Shown: positions 36,133 to 45,493 of the stretch, one piece after another | Numbering within the stretch: the first letter of the stretch is position 1 | Layout of the letters: every line of letters begins with the position of its first letter | From: Iodobacter fluviatilis | GTDB taxonomy: Bacteria > Pseudomonadota > Gammaproteobacteria > Burkholderiales > Chitinibacteraceae | Direction: 5' to 3' | DNA: 64,000 bases | NCBI RefSeq assembly: GCF_900451195.1 | Contig: NZ_UGHR01000003.1 | Location: forward strand, 186,001 to 250,000 | The notes under the pieces: generated by a model | The model's input: the letters and a program-made list of their open reading frames with translations, nothing else | Database searches by the model: none | What the model was told of the DNA's origin: nothing | Made by a program: the position numbers and the translations under genes

Positions 36133-36783
36133 ATGTTAAATACTTGGCTCAAACGATTACTGATTGGCACCACACTCCTGGCAGCAAGCCTTGCCCACGC
36201 CGACATCCGTGAAGGCGTTGAATATAAAAAAATGACGAAGCCACAAGCGGTTGCCGTTGCTGGCAAAAGCGAAGTAATCGAGTTCTTCTGGTATGGCTGC
36301 CCACACTGCTTTACCGTGGCCCCTTATGTAGAAGACTGGGCAAGTAAACTACCTGCCAATGTTAATTTCCGCCGCGTGCACGTTGCATGGCCAGGCCGCA
36401 GTGATATGGAAGGCCACGCTAAAATCTTTATCGCCTTGCAGGCAATGGGTCTGGAAGGCAAGCAACAGCTGGCCGTCATGACCGCCGTACAAAAAGAGCG
36501 TATTGAATTACGCAAAGAAGATGTGTTGTTTGACTGGATCAAAAAACAAGGCATCGATGTAGAAAAATTCAAAGCTCAGTACAACTCATTCAGCAGCAGC
36601 GCCAATATGAACAAGCTGGCGCAAATGACGCGTGATTATCAAGTAGATGGCGTTCCAATGTTTGTAGTGAATGGCAAATACGTAACCAGCCCGGCGATGG
36701 TTGGCAAAGAAGATGGCACCATCACCCAAGTTGTTAATGAGCTTCTGGCCAAAGACAAACCTGCAGCGGCTAAAAAGAAATAA
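36133..36783 (+). CDS. dsbA: Thiol:disulfide interchange protein DsbA
   Basis: A 216-residue periplasmic oxidant that introduces disulfides into exported proteins. The signal peptide is cleaved near AHA-DI. The thioredoxin-fold active site is C56-P-H-C59 (WYGCPHC) and the cis-proline loop reads DGVPMFVVNGKY. The start ATG 36133 has AGGA 7 bases upstream; the TTG at 36127 is an alternative. Likely clients in this window are the type IV pilins, each with two candidate disulfides, and c-type apocytochromes. Confidence 0.95.
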   Translation: MLNTWLKRLLIGTTLLAASLAHADIREGVEYKKMTKPQAVAVAGKSEVIEFFWYGCPHCFTVAPYVEDWASKLPANVNFRRVHVAWPGRSDMEGHAKIFIALQAMGLEGKQQLAVMTAVQKERIELRKEDVLFDWIKKQGIDVEKFKAQYNSFSSSANMNKLAQMTRDYQVDGVPMFVVNGKYVTSPAMVGKEDGTITQVVNELLAKDKPAAAKKK

Positions 36784-36801
36784 GCCAGCCCCCTGCAATA
36801 G

Positions 36802-36833
36802 AAAATGCCCCGGATATATTCGGGGCATTTTTT
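36802..36833 (+). terminator. Terminator of the SPOR-dsbA unit
   Basis: AAATGCCCCG-GATATATT-CGGGGCATTT followed by TTT; a perfect stem 20 bases after dsbA. Confidence 0.9.
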
Positions 36834-36916
36834 ACGCCCTTAATCCTGGCACAACAAGGCATACTCAAGTGCTTAATTGTTAATACTGAGCCATTCCCCC
36901 TACAGGAGCGTTAAAC

Positions 36917-37948
36917 ATGCAATGGATCGATCTGCGTAGTGACACCGTTACCCAGCCCACACCAGCCATGCGCACAGCCATGATGAATGCAGCCGTTGGC
37001 GATGATGTATATGGGGATGACAGCAGTGTAAATGAGCTTGAACGTCTTGCTGCCGAAACACTGGGCTTTGAAGCGGCCCTGTTTGTTCCCACAGGTACCT
37101 TTGGCAATCAACTTGCGCTCTTTACCCATTGCGAGCGTGGTGATGAAGTGATCCTAGGCGAAGACACCCATATTGTCTGGCACGAAGTAGGCGGAGCGGC
37201 TGTGATTGCAGGCGTCAATCTGCGCCCTGTCCCCACAAATAACGGCGTGCTGGATGCCGAGCAGGTTCGCCGCCGCATCCGCCCGGAAGGCGATATCCAC
37301 CTGCCGCGCACACGCTTAGTCTGCATGGAAAACGCACATTCCAGTGGCCGTGTTGTGCCATTAGCCGCCATGCAGGAAGTATGGGAAACCGCAAAATCTG
37401 CAGGACTGAAAGTTCACCTTGATGGTGCACGGGTCTTTAATGCAGCCACCCACCTCGGGGTCGATGTAAAGCAAATCACCCAATACGCTGACAGCGTGAT
37501 GTGTTGCTTATCCAAAGGCCTGGCGGCCCCAATCGGCTCTATTCTTGCTGGTGATACCGCTTTTATCGCCACCGCACGTAAAAAACGCAAGCTACTGGGC
37601 GGCGGATGGCGGCAAGCCGGCGTACTCGCAGCCCCTGCCATGCTGGCGCTGACAGAAATGACCCAGCGCTTGGATGACGATCATAAAAACGCACAATACC
37701 TAGCCGAACAACTGGCTGGACTGCCTGATGTGTGTGTTTGCACCGACCAGCTGCAAATCAATATGGTGTTTTTTAAAATCAGCAAAGAGATCGACGAAGC
37801 CAGACTGCTTGCCTGCCTGAACGAGCACGGCATTAAATCAAACGGCACCGAAGATGGCCAATGGCGTTTTGTTTGCCACTGGCAGATCGGCAAAGAAGAG
37901 ATTGATAAAGTCATTGCAGCAATGAAAACAGCGCTGGCTGCGGCTTAA
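36917..37948 (+). CDS. ltaE: Low-specificity L-threonine aldolase
   Basis: A 343-residue PLP-dependent fold-type I enzyme that cleaves threonine or allo-threonine to glycine and acetaldehyde. The N-terminal IDLRSDTVTQPTPAMRTAM and VGDDVYGDD are diagnostic, as are HLDGARVFNA (the PLP-binding Asp) and the Schiff-base Lys at position 200 in CCLSKGLAAPIGS. AGGAG lies before the ATG. It forms a single-gene unit between two hairpins. Confidence 0.94.
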   Translation: MQWIDLRSDTVTQPTPAMRTAMMNAAVGDDVYGDDSSVNELERLAAETLGFEAALFVPTGTFGNQLALFTHCERGDEVILGEDTHIVWHEVGGAAVIAGVNLRPVPTNNGVLDAEQVRRRIRPEGDIHLPRTRLVCMENAHSSGRVVPLAAMQEVWETAKSAGLKVHLDGARVFNAATHLGVDVKQITQYADSVMCCLSKGLAAPIGSILAGDTAFIATARKKRKLLGGGWRQAGVLAAPAMLALTEMTQRLDDDHKNAQYLAEQLAGLPDVCVCTDQLQINMVFFKISKEIDEARLLACLNEHGIKSNGTEDGQWRFVCHWQIGKEEIDKVIAAMKTALAAA

Positions 37949-37957
37949 GGCTTCATC

Positions 37958-37983
37958 TTAAGGAGTGGCACGCCACTCCTTAA
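37958..37983. terminator. Bidirectional hairpin between convergent genes
   Basis: TTAAGGAGTGG-CACG-CCACTCCTTAA is a perfect 11-bp stem between the threonine aldolase and the convergent carboxypeptidase. A TTT follows on the plus side, so it is probably a terminator of modest strength. Confidence 0.6.
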
Positions 37984-38000
37984 TTTGATGACCTTAACGA

Positions 38001-39134
38001 TTACCTTAACTTATCCACAACCGCCAGCAGCGGCAGCAAAACGCTTGCGCCAAATTGGCGCGAACGCTCGCCGTTCCAGCCTACTTCTGGCAGGGGGCGT
38101 TTAGCGGTGTCTTTAAATGGCATCTCGATGGTGTAAGCCAGGCAATCAAATGCATCACCTACCCAGTTGGTGCCGATGGTCAGTGTTTCCGGGCCAAACT
38201 TGCCTTTTTCATAGCCAAATTCAGTTTGAAAATCCGGGCTTGTTGCCAGCCATGCCGCTTTAAAAGCCTCCTGCAGGCTGGCTTGGTGAGCCGAGAATGT
38301 AGCATTGTCATCACAGCCGGCGACAAAATTATGCGGGATCGACTCGTCGCCGTGCACATCAAGGAAGGCATCGATGCCGGTTTCCAGCATCATTTGACGC
38401 ACCAGGAATACCTCCGGGCTGCGCTCCATGCTAGGTGTTGCCCATTCACGGTTCAGATTGGCACCCGCCGCATTGGTGCGTAAATTACCGCGCACGCTGC
38501 CATCCGGATTCATATTCGGCACGATATAGAACACGGCTTTTTCCAGCAGCACACGGGCCACGGCGTTTTCCGGGTCAAGCAATGTTTCCAGCAGGCCTTC
38601 CACAAACCATTCGGCCATGGTTTCGCCCGGATGCTGACGCGCGGTAATCCAGATTTTTTTCTTGCCAGGCATTTCCACGCCAACACGCAGCAAATCCATA
38701 TCACGGCCATCTAGTGTGCTGCCCAAATGCACCAACTCGCACAGCGGGCTTGCTTCAACGGCCTCGCCAATCAAGCGCATATGGCGCTCCCACGAGTAAG
38801 GCTCGAAATAAGCGTAGAAAACCGATTCGCGCTCTGGACGATGGTGGATACGCAGTGTTTGGCCATCATAATCACTGGCTACACGGAACCAGTTTTCGGT
38901 GTCGTAGCTAGCCACAGCGTTGTAATCAGGCCAGCCATCTGGGTAAGCGCTGCTGGCTGCATTATCAAAGTGGATCACACAGTCCTGATCTTTAGCGCCA
39001 AGCAAACGAAAGTGGAACCACTGGCTGAACGGCGAAGCGTTATCGCTGCGGATCTTTAAATGGATATTTTGGGCATCAGCAAGGCTGACCACTTCAATAG
39101 CGCCAGAATCAAACTGGCTGGAGATTTTTAGCAT
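38001..39134 (-). CDS. M14-family zinc carboxypeptidase (cytosolic carboxypeptidase-like)
   Basis: A 377-residue protein without a signal peptide. An N-terminal beta-rich domain (1-120, FRLLGAKDQDCVIHFDNA ... YFEPYSWERHMRL) precedes the M14 catalytic domain. Zinc ligands are in ARQHPGETMAEW (His, Glu) and in DVHGDE (His), and substrate-binding residues are in NPDGSVRGNLRTNAAGANLNREW. This two-domain form resembles the cytosolic carboxypeptidase/AGBL subfamily, seen in many proteobacteria with unknown natural substrates. It is followed (on its upstream side) by R2 copy 2. Confidence 0.9.
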   Translation of the reverse strand: MLKISSQFDSGAIEVVSLADAQNIHLKIRSDNASPFSQWFHFRLLGAKDQDCVIHFDNAASSAYPDGWPDYNAVASYDTENWFRVASDYDGQTLRIHHRPERESVFYAYFEPYSWERHMRLIGEAVEASPLCELVHLGSTLDGRDMDLLRVGVEMPGKKKIWITARQHPGETMAEWFVEGLLETLLDPENAVARVLLEKAVFYIVPNMNPDGSVRGNLRTNAAGANLNREWATPSMERSPEVFLVRQMMLETGIDAFLDVHGDESIPHNFVAGCDDNATFSAHQASLQEAFKAAWLATSPDFQTEFGYEKGKFGPETLTIGTNWVGDAFDCLAYTIEMPFKDTAKRPLPEVGWNGERSRQFGASVLLPLLAVVDKLR

Positions 39135-39170
39135 GGTGCAATCCTGAATTAGAAAATATTGAAGCTAAAA

Positions 39171-39325
39171 AAACCCAAATCTTGAAACACAGAGTTAAGG
39201 AGAACGCAGAGAGGCAAGGAGAAAAGCAAACTTGAATGACGATGATTCAACTTTCTAATTTGGAATTAAATAGATTGGTTTTCTCTGTGAAACTCTGTGT
39301 CCTCTGTAGTTCAAGATTTGGGTTT
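39171..39325. repeat. R2 extragenic repeat, copy 2 (best-preserved arms)
   Basis: The ends form a perfect 16-bp inverted repeat: AAACCCAAATCTTGAA (39171-39186) and TTCAAGATTTGGGTTT (39310-39325). Inside are imperfect tandem units of the type ACAGAG/AGGAGAA on the left and TTCTCTGTGAAACTCTGTGT on the right. It fills the gap between the carboxypeptidase and the oxidoreductase; the last two bases overlap the oxidoreductase stop codon. Confidence 0.92.
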
Positions 39326-40313
39326 ATAACAATTGATTAACTGCCCTTACTTCAAACGGATAGACCAAGCCTAGCTCGGCTCTAGCCGCATCGAGTATGG
39401 CAATCATGGCCCTAGAATGAGCATAAGGCATCAGCGGGCTTTCGCTTTGGCCCGTAGTCAATAAATGGCAAAAATGGGCCGTTTCGTATTGTAGGCCAGA
39501 TCCCACAGACGGTTTTTCCAACCTGACTTTGCGGCCATCCTTATAAAAAATGGTCGCAGCAGTCGGGTTCCACCATTTTTCATCCAATACCACATGCCCA
39601 TCCGGGCCTGCCAGCATGGCCTCGCCCGATCCGGCCAAATCCAGACCACAGTAAAGCTGGCTGATGCCACCACTGTGCTGGCTGTTGATGCTGGCAAAAG
39701 TATCCACACCGCCATTAAGCCGCCCCAAAGCCTGCACATTTTGCACGCCGCCCAGCCAATCCACCGCTAGAAACGCACCATAAATGCCGATATCCAAGAG
39801 GCCTCCACCCGCCATTTCCGGCTTGAGCACGGCATGATCTGCGGCCACATTCGGGCTAGCAAAGCCGCAGCGAACAAAAGCAATGGGGCCGATCGGATCT
39901 GTGGATAAGTGCTCACGCAGCGCCTGATACAGTGGATAAAACCCCGGTTTCATCGCTTCCATAAACAACTGGCCAGTCTGTGTTGCCACATCCAGCACGC
40001 GTTCAAGCTCGGCAAGGCTGGTGGCCGCAGGCTTTTCACACAGCACCGCTTTACCCGCTTTCATTGCTGCAATGCTGTACTGGGCATGGCTGGTATGGGG
40101 AGTGGCGATATACACCGCATCAATATCGCTGGCGAGCAAATCATCCACGCTCTGGTGCACTACACCGCCATACTGCTCAGCAAAAGCGCTAGCCTTAGCC
40201 TGATTGCGATTCCACACCGCAGCAAGCTGCGCCTCGTCGGCAATATAAGCCAAACCCTGAGCAAAGCGATTGGCAATATGGCCCGTGCCGATCATCCCAA
40301 AACGAATAGTCAT
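39324..40313 (-). CDS. Gfo/Idh/MocA-family oxidoreductase
   Basis: A 329-residue NAD(P)-dependent dehydrogenase-like protein. The N-terminal Rossmann fold begins RFGMIGTGHIANRFAQGL (GxGxxA-type loop), and the family lysine is in CEKPAATSLAELERVL (about residue 94). The C-terminal alpha/beta domain includes GGGLLDIGIYGAFLAVDWLGG. Substrates of this large family are mostly sugars, inositols or trans-dihydrodiols; none can be assigned. It stands as a single gene between R2 copy 2 and R1 copy B. Confidence 0.9.
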   Translation of the reverse strand: MTIRFGMIGTGHIANRFAQGLAYIADEAQLAAVWNRNQAKASAFAEQYGGVVHQSVDDLLASDIDAVYIATPHTSHAQYSIAAMKAGKAVLCEKPAATSLAELERVLDVATQTGQLFMEAMKPGFYPLYQALREHLSTDPIGPIAFVRCGFASPNVAADHAVLKPEMAGGGLLDIGIYGAFLAVDWLGGVQNVQALGRLNGGVDTFASINSQHSGGISQLYCGLDLAGSGEAMLAGPDGHVVLDEKWWNPTAATIFYKDGRKVRLEKPSVGSGLQYETAHFCHLLTTGQSESPLMPYAHSRAMIAILDAARAELGLVYPFEVRAVNQLL

Positions 40314-40360
40314 TGAGCGCCTTTTTATTTAGTAACAGGTGTTGCGCAGTTCTTATCTTT

Positions 40361-40586
40361 TTAGTGCCTTCGGCACGCTGATTTTGGTGCGGGCGTCCCG
40401 CTGGACCTTCCTTTCTTGTGTGGCCAAGAAAGGAAGCGAAGCCACAACACCAATCACACGAAGGCCCCTCTTCTGCGGACAATCGAGTCGGCGGCTGCGG
40501 GACTCGCTTCGCTCAAACATCCTCGCCGAAACCCCGACCCGCTTGTTCCTCACTCCGGCGTGTTTCAAGGGGAGATTTAAGCCCCG
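40361..40586. repeat. Dispersed repeat family R1, copy B (intact)
   Basis: About 226 bases shared with copy A. It opens with the hairpin GTGCC-TTC-GGCAC, contains a perfect 12-bp palindrome CTTCCTTTCTTG-TGTGGC-CAAGAAAGGAAG (40407-40436) and ends near GGGGAGATTTAAGCCCC. It lies between the oxidoreductase and metW. Short overlapping ORFs in it are not supported as genes. Together with R2 copy 3 it fills the 406-base gap. Confidence 0.85.
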
Positions 40587-40666
40587 TGCAACTAACTGCG
40601 ATACAAATTCTAATTAGACAAGTTTTTAAATACTTAAAACCTACGAAACAACTTAATTGGAGTCAT

Positions 40667-40706
40667 GTTTTTCTCCGTGAAACTCCGTGTTTCAAGATCT
40701 GGATTT
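40667..40706. repeat. R2 extragenic repeat, copy 3 (right arm only)
   Basis: GTTTTTCTCCGTGAAACTCC followed by GTGTTTCAAGATCTGGATTT. The left arm is missing. It ends 13 bases before the metW stop. Confidence 0.8.
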
Positions 40707-40719
40707 GCTTAAATCACGA

Positions 40720-41316
40720 TTAAACTTTATTAAACCGCACCAAGGCCAAGCTGCCGAGTAGATTAGGCAGGAACTCCACTTTTTCACCCTGATTTAATAC
40801 CAACTGATGATCTATTTTTAAGCCTGATTTATTCAATAATTTAGCAAAATCATGCACGGTACAAAAATGGATATTGGGCGTGTTATACCATTCAAACGGA
40901 ATTGTTTCCGATACCGGCATTCTGCCCATCAGGATTTGCCAGCGGTTTTCCCAGAAGCCAAAATTAGGAAAGGTGACGATGCCGGTTTTACCCACCCTGA
41001 CCATTTCCTGCAAAATGCCTTCAATATTGTGCATGGCCTGAATCGTGAGCGAAAGCACCACATAATCAAAGGAATGGTCTTCAAAAGTAGATAAGCCACT
41101 TTCCATATCGCTTTGAATCACATTTACACCATTGGCCACGCAGCCCACCACGCCATTGACATCAATTTCCACGCCATAACCACTGACTTGTTTTTGTGCA
41201 GCCAGCCAGGCCAGCAATTCACCGTCGCCACAGCCTAAATCCAATACTCTGGATTGCGGGGGAATCCAGTCAGCAATATATTGCAAATCGGGGCGTAAAT
41301 TCTTTACTTGGCTCAT
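40720..41316 (-). CDS. metW: Methionine biosynthesis protein MetW
   Basis: A 198-residue SAM-dependent methyltransferase-fold protein. The SAM site is [15 protein letters not shown] (about residues 25-39), with the family sequence [22 protein letters not shown] and [19 protein letters not shown]. MetW is required with MetX for homoserine acylation in many proteobacteria, probably as an activator or partner rather than as a methyltransferase. It overlaps metX by ATGA. Confidence 0.95.
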   Translation of the reverse strand: MSQVKNLRPDLQYIADWIPPQSRVLDLGCGDGELLAWLAAQKQVSGYGVEIDVNGVVGCVANGVNVIQSDMESGLSTFEDHSFDYVVLSLTIQAMHNIEGILQEMVRVGKTGIVTFPNFGFWENRWQILMGRMPVSETIPFEWYNTPNIHFCTVHDFAKLLNKSGLKIDHQLVLNQGEKVEFLPNLLGSLALVRFNKV

Positions 41317-42452
41317 TGGGCAATCTCCTTCGCAATCCGCTGCATATAGTTGCGCATAATGGCGTGATAAGGCGGATCTTCCATTAAGAAGGCGTCATGG
41401 CCATGTTCTGATTCGATCTCGGCATAAGAAACCTGACGCTTGGCTGCAAGCAGCGCTTTAACAATTTCTTTTGACCGGGCAGGAGAAAAACGCCAGTCGG
41501 TGGTAAATGAAACCACCAAGAATTGCGCCTTGGCTTCACTTAAAGCGGCGACTAAATCATTATTGTAATGACGGGCCGGATCAAAATAATCCAGCGCCTT
41601 GGTCATTAATAAATAAGTATTGGCATCAAATACTTCGGCAAATTTATCGCCCTGATAACGCAGATAGGATTCGATTTCGAATTCCACTTCAAAGCCGTAT
41701 TTATATTCACCCGAGCGCAATAGACGGCCAAATTTCTCGCCCATTCCATCGTCGCTTAGATAAGTAATATGCCCCAGCATGCGGGCTAATCGTAGGCCAC
41801 GGCGTGGCAGGGTATTGTGCTGATAATAATCGCCACCGTGAAAATCAGGGTCGGTCAAAATCGCCTGGCGGGCCACATCATTAAAGGCAATATTTTGCGC
41901 GGTTAATTTAGGCGCTGAAGCAATCACGAGACAATGGCGCACCCGCTCCGGATGAGTAATAGACCAGCGTAATGCCTGCATGCCACCCAAGCTACCGCCA
42001 ATCACCGCTGCAAACTGCACAATCCCTAAGCGATCGGCCAGGCGTTTTTGCGTTTCTACCCAATCTCTCACCAAGACCAACGGGAAAGTCGAACCATAGG
42101 GCTGGCCTGTAGCCGGATTAATCGAAGAAGGGCCGGTTGAACCATGACAGCCACCCAGATTATTAAGCCCGATCACAAAGAATTTATCGGTATCAATGGG
42201 CTTGCCCGGGCCAATCATGCTATCCCACCAGCCCGGATTTTTATCATCGACGCTATAGCGGCCCGCTACGTGGTGATTACCCGACAAAGCATGGCAAACC
42301 AGAATGGCATTCGATGCATCGGCATTTAGCGTGCCATAGGTTTCATAAACCAACTCGTAATACGGCAGGATAGTGCCGGAAGATAAAGTAATTGGCTCGT
42401 CAAAAACCGCTTTTTGAGCGGTGACTAAACCAACGCTGCGAGGTAGCTGCAT
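41313..42452 (-). CDS. metX: Homoserine O-acyltransferase MetX
   Basis: A 379-residue alpha/beta-hydrolase that acylates homoserine at the start of methionine synthesis. The nucleophile is S154 in GGSLGGMQA, the oxyanion and substrate region is [12 protein letters not shown], and the catalytic His is in HGHDAFL. Proteobacterial members that occur with MetW often use succinyl-CoA; sequence reading alone does not decide acetyl versus succinyl. ATG 42452 with GGGA upstream is preferred to TTG 42485. No SAM riboswitch is visible upstream, only R2 copy 4. Confidence 0.94.
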   Translation of the reverse strand: MQLPRSVGLVTAQKAVFDEPITLSSGTILPYYELVYETYGTLNADASNAILVCHALSGNHHVAGRYSVDDKNPGWWDSMIGPGKPIDTDKFFVIGLNNLGGCHGSTGPSSINPATGQPYGSTFPLVLVRDWVETQKRLADRLGIVQFAAVIGGSLGGMQALRWSITHPERVRHCLVIASAPKLTAQNIAFNDVARQAILTDPDFHGGDYYQHNTLPRRGLRLARMLGHITYLSDDGMGEKFGRLLRSGEYKYGFEVEFEIESYLRYQGDKFAEVFDANTYLLMTKALDYFDPARHYNNDLVAALSEAKAQFLVVSFTTDWRFSPARSKEIVKALLAAKRQVSYAEIESEHGHDAFLMEDPPYHAIMRNYMQRIAKEIAQ

Positions 42453-42488
42453 TTTTTTCCCAAGTCTAAAAAGCTCAAACGACAAACC

Positions 42489-42611
42489 AAACCATAAATC
42501 TTCGATATGGAGCTCACGGAGAAAAAAACCGAGTAAAAAATAACACCCCTAAAGATTTTCTCTGTGAAACTCCGTGTTCTCTGTGTGCTCCGTGGTTTAA
42601 GATTTGGGTTT
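42489..42611. repeat. R2 extragenic repeat, copy 4
   Basis: Left arm AAACCATAAATCTTCGATAT then GGAG...CACGGAG; right arm TTTTCTCTGTGAAACTCCGT then CTCCGTGGTTTAAGATTTGG and GTTT. It fills the gap between metX and the glycosyltransferase, within 40 bases of both genes. Confidence 0.85.
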
Positions 42612-42618
42612 TAAGCCC

Positions 42619-43434
42619 TTATTTATTTAATTGCTGTAATTGCGCCCGCTCTGCATCCGACCATTTATCTTCCAGAGCAATCAGCTGCTCTCTGTCTGCA
42701 AAAGGCGGATAACCTGCTTTCATGGTCAAACGAATATAGTGGTGGATAAATACATCCAAGCAAACATGCATGGCGCGCATATCGCCTACTTCCTGTTCAC
42801 GCTTTTTTGTACGCAGATATAAATCGAAATCGGCGGCCTGAATACGCTCATCCCACTCGCCAATTTTAGCCAGAGCACTGCGGGCAATCATCACCGTATT
42901 ACCCACAAAACCTTCTTTAATCTGCTGCTTAAATCGTGTTTGCCGATCAAGGCAAAAACCTTCCCAATTGCGATACATCAGCTTATGCATCCAGCTGAGT
43001 GTGGTGCGATTAAAACCAAATAAGCCGAGGATGTTTTTAATTTTTTGCCAGCGGTGCTTCAGCTTTTTAGTCGCTAGGGCATTTTCAATTTGCTCAATTC
43101 CACAAACCGTCGCCACCTCTAAGCCATTCGCCGTCATCGATTCAATCAGCTTCAGGTCCCATTGGGGGGATACGATAATGTCATTATTCAGAAAAGCAAG
43201 CCAGTCATATTTTGCAATAGCAATACCCTGATTCTGGCTATGCGGATAAGCGTAATTCGCATGATTGCGAATCACCGTTACACCCACCGAATCAAAAAAC
43301 TCTGCGCTGCCATCGTTTGAGCCATTATCAATAATAATCAGCTCAAAGGGGTGATGGGTATAACGTTGCAGGTTTTCCCAAAAGAGTTGATTCACTGCTA
43401 ATTGATTATGGATGGCCGTAATAATGCTGATCAT
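42619..43434 (-). CDS. Family 2 glycosyltransferase
   Basis: A 271-residue GT-A fold enzyme: IITAIHNQLAVNQLFWENL at the start, IDNGSNDGSAEFF for nucleotide-sugar binding, and the metal-binding DxD equivalent in LNNDIIVSPQWD. No membrane helices. It is the third gene of a minus-strand unit with an O-antigen-ligase-like protein and another glycosyltransferase, joined by 4-base overlaps, which suggests LPS core or surface-glycan assembly. Donor and acceptor are unknown. Confidence 0.88.
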   Translation of the reverse strand: MISIITAIHNQLAVNQLFWENLQRYTHHPFELIIIDNGSNDGSAEFFDSVGVTVIRNHANYAYPHSQNQGIAIAKYDWLAFLNNDIIVSPQWDLKLIESMTANGLEVATVCGIEQIENALATKKLKHRWQKIKNILGLFGFNRTTLSWMHKLMYRNWEGFCLDRQTRFKQQIKEGFVGNTVMIARSALAKIGEWDERIQAADFDLYLRTKKREQEVGDMRAMHVCLDVFIHHYIRLTMKAGYPPFADREQLIALEDKWSDAERAQLQQLNK

Positions 43435-44630
43435 AAAGAAACCTTACGCTGAAAACTGGATCCCGCCAATAAGGCGCAAGCCAATAAAACATAAGCCAGG
43501 CCCGTAATATTATCGGTAAAAAAGGAATTGGCTAAAGTCGATATCCCATAAGAGCACACCAACAACAAACCCAGCCAGCGCTCCGCCGAAACGGTATTGA
43601 AAGCCTGTTTAACGGTAGCAAGTAAAACTAAGATCAAAGAAAGCATCCCCACCATACCCAGCTCTACACCCAGCCATAAATAATCATTATGCGGATTTGC
43701 AAAAGAGCGGCGTACTTCGGAATCCCCGGCATTTTTTAAATAATTCTGTTTATAGCTGCCAGTACCGTGCCCTAAAACCGGAGCCTCTTTAATTAAGTCT
43801 TTAGCTACTTTATGAAAAAATAATCGTAAACCTACCGAGGTATCAATATCCCCTTTTTCATAGTTTTGCACATCACTTTGCACCGTATTCATGCCTGAGC
43901 GCAATGAGCTAGAGCCAAAATAAAGTACGGGGGCCATGACTGCAGCAGCAATCAGCGCAATAAAAAAACCGCGCCTGCCCTGCCATAACACCACTAATAA
44001 ACCCAATAATAAAAGCAGCAATACTTGCGCCGTGCGCCCTTTCACCATAAAAAACACATCAAAAATACACAGGGCTATCGTGATTGCCGCAGGCCAGCGC
44101 CATTGCTTGGGCAAACGCCCCGCCATCCAATAAGCGGCAATACCGCAAGCCAGAAAACTCACAAAGGTACTGTGATAGGTATGTGTTCTAAACACAGAAT
44201 AATCGCCGATTGCACCCTGAATAATAGGCGTGCCACTGAGGCCACTACCAATTGAAAGCACAAGGGTAATCGCCGCTCCTAAGCCAAATCCGGCTAATAA
44301 ATACTGACGGACAGGGGCTAAGGTGCATACGGCAAAAAACAAAGGCGCTAATAAATATGCCCGCATTTTAAGCAACATGCCGAGCGCATCATTGATTGAT
44401 GCATCGGTCCAGAATACGCCCAATACAAACAGCGAATACATCAAAAGACAGGCCTGAATCAAAGGCTGGCGCAATGCATTGCCAATATGCTGGCGAATTT
44501 CTGGCGTAAAAATAGCGAATAAAACTAATACCCCCGCGCTGATATTTTGCATAGCTGTAGAAACAGGAATGGCAAAACCTGCCAAAAAAGCAAACCACAG
44601 CAACGGCTGCCGAGTGATATTTAAATTCAT
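43431..44630 (-). CDS. O-antigen ligase / polymerase family membrane protein
   Basis: A 399-residue protein with 10-12 hydrophobic segments and the Wzy_C/WaaL pattern: a large periplasmic loop containing LRLFFHKVAKDLIKEAPVLGHGTGSYKQNY and then FANPHNDYLWLGVELGMVG (the conserved His in NPHNDYLW). Such proteins join O-antigen to lipid A core or polymerise glycans. Clustered LPS-type glycosyltransferases favour WaaL. Start and stop overlap neighbours by ATGA on both sides. Confidence 0.88.
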   Translation of the reverse strand: MNLNITRQPLLWFAFLAGFAIPVSTAMQNISAGVLVLFAIFTPEIRQHIGNALRQPLIQACLLMYSLFVLGVFWTDASINDALGMLLKMRAYLLAPLFFAVCTLAPVRQYLLAGFGLGAAITLVLSIGSGLSGTPIIQGAIGDYSVFRTHTYHSTFVSFLACGIAAYWMAGRLPKQWRWPAAITIALCIFDVFFMVKGRTAQVLLLLLLGLLVVLWQGRRGFFIALIAAAVMAPVLYFGSSSLRSGMNTVQSDVQNYEKGDIDTSVGLRLFFHKVAKDLIKEAPVLGHGTGSYKQNYLKNAGDSEVRRSFANPHNDYLWLGVELGMVGMLSLILVLLATVKQAFNTVSAERWLGLLLVCSYGISTLANSFFTDNITGLAYVLLACALLAGSSFQRKVSL

Positions 44631-45493
44631 GCCGCCACCAGTCGATAATGTTTTTTAGTTAAATCGCGGCCCAGTAGTTTTTCTACTTTCATTTGCCAGC
44701 GATGACGTTTTTCGCGTTTGGATAAGCGATATTGCGGATCAGCTGTAAAGACTAATTCGGCATAATCCTGAAACCATGGCTGCACAATAGCCGGATGCTT
44801 ACCATGAAAGGGCTGCAAAATACTGGCATCAATTTGGTTGTAAACGTGCGCCTTGGGTGTGTGGTTCCAATAGCGGGAAACCTGACGAATTTTTTCATTC
44901 ATTTTTTCGCTGGACCGCACATGACCATAATGATAAATCGGACAGCCCACTAAAGCGGCATTCGGATAACGGCCTCGTTTATTTTGATGCATCACCACCC
45001 AAAATAAGCCATCGGGTGCCCAGCTGCGAATCGTATTGCGAATAATCCTTGGCGCGCGGCGATACCATGCAGGGCTTTTTGCTACTAAATCCGGGCAGCC
45101 ATAAAAATGGTGATAATCAAATACCAGCGCTTCAACCTCTGGATTGGCTAAATGCTTTTCCATTGCGGCGCGTATCTTAACCGCGTCTTCTTCGTGAATA
45201 ACTTCATCGCCTTCCAGATAAAACGCCCAATCACCGCTGCAATTAAACTGAGCAATCATTTTTTGCTGAGCGTAGACATAGCCACGGTCTTTCATATCTT
45301 CATTCCAGGTGGTTTCAATCACCCGAATCCGTGCATCGCCAATAGAGCGAACACGCTCCAAAGTATCGTCATCGCTTTTACCCACCGCCACGACCACTTC
45401 ATCGCAAACGCTAAGTAAGCTTTTTAAACTTTCAATATAGGGATAGCCAAGCAGAGTGCCATTGCGCAGGAAGGTAAAGCCGCTAACTTTCAT
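44627..45493 (-). CDS. Family 2-like glycosyltransferase (LPS core type)
   Basis: A 288-residue protein beginning VSGFTFLRNGTLLGYPYIESL with VVAVGKSDDDTLE and the acidic metal site in FYLEGDEVIHEED. The C-terminal part is basic (KREKRHRWQMKVEKLL), suited to peripheral membrane contact. This outline is seen in glycosyltransferases encoded next to LPS core genes. It is first gene of the three-gene minus-strand unit; the divergent gene at 45711 is another glycosyltransferase. Confidence 0.85.
   Translation of the reverse strand: MKVSGFTFLRNGTLLGYPYIESLKSLLSVCDEVVVAVGKSDDDTLERVRSIGDARIRVIETTWNEDMKDRGYVYAQQKMIAQFNCSGDWAFYLEGDEVIHEEDAVKIRAAMEKHLANPEVEALVFDYHHFYGCPDLVAKSPAWYRRAPRIIRNTIRSWAPDGLFWVVMHQNKRGRYPNAALVGCPIYHYGHVRSSEKMNEKIRQVSRYWNHTPKAHVYNQIDASILQPFHGKHPAIVQPWFQDYAELVFTADPQYRLSKREKRHRWQMKVEKLLGRDLTKKHYRLVAA

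Noticed and set aside
40339..40723. Overlapping short ORFs in R1 copy B
   Set aside because: They arise from the dispersed repeat itself; copy A does not preserve an equivalent intact frame on either strand.
42453..42618. SAM riboswitch upstream of metX
   Set aside because: The gap is occupied by R2 copy 4; no SAM-II or SAM-I-like core is visible.
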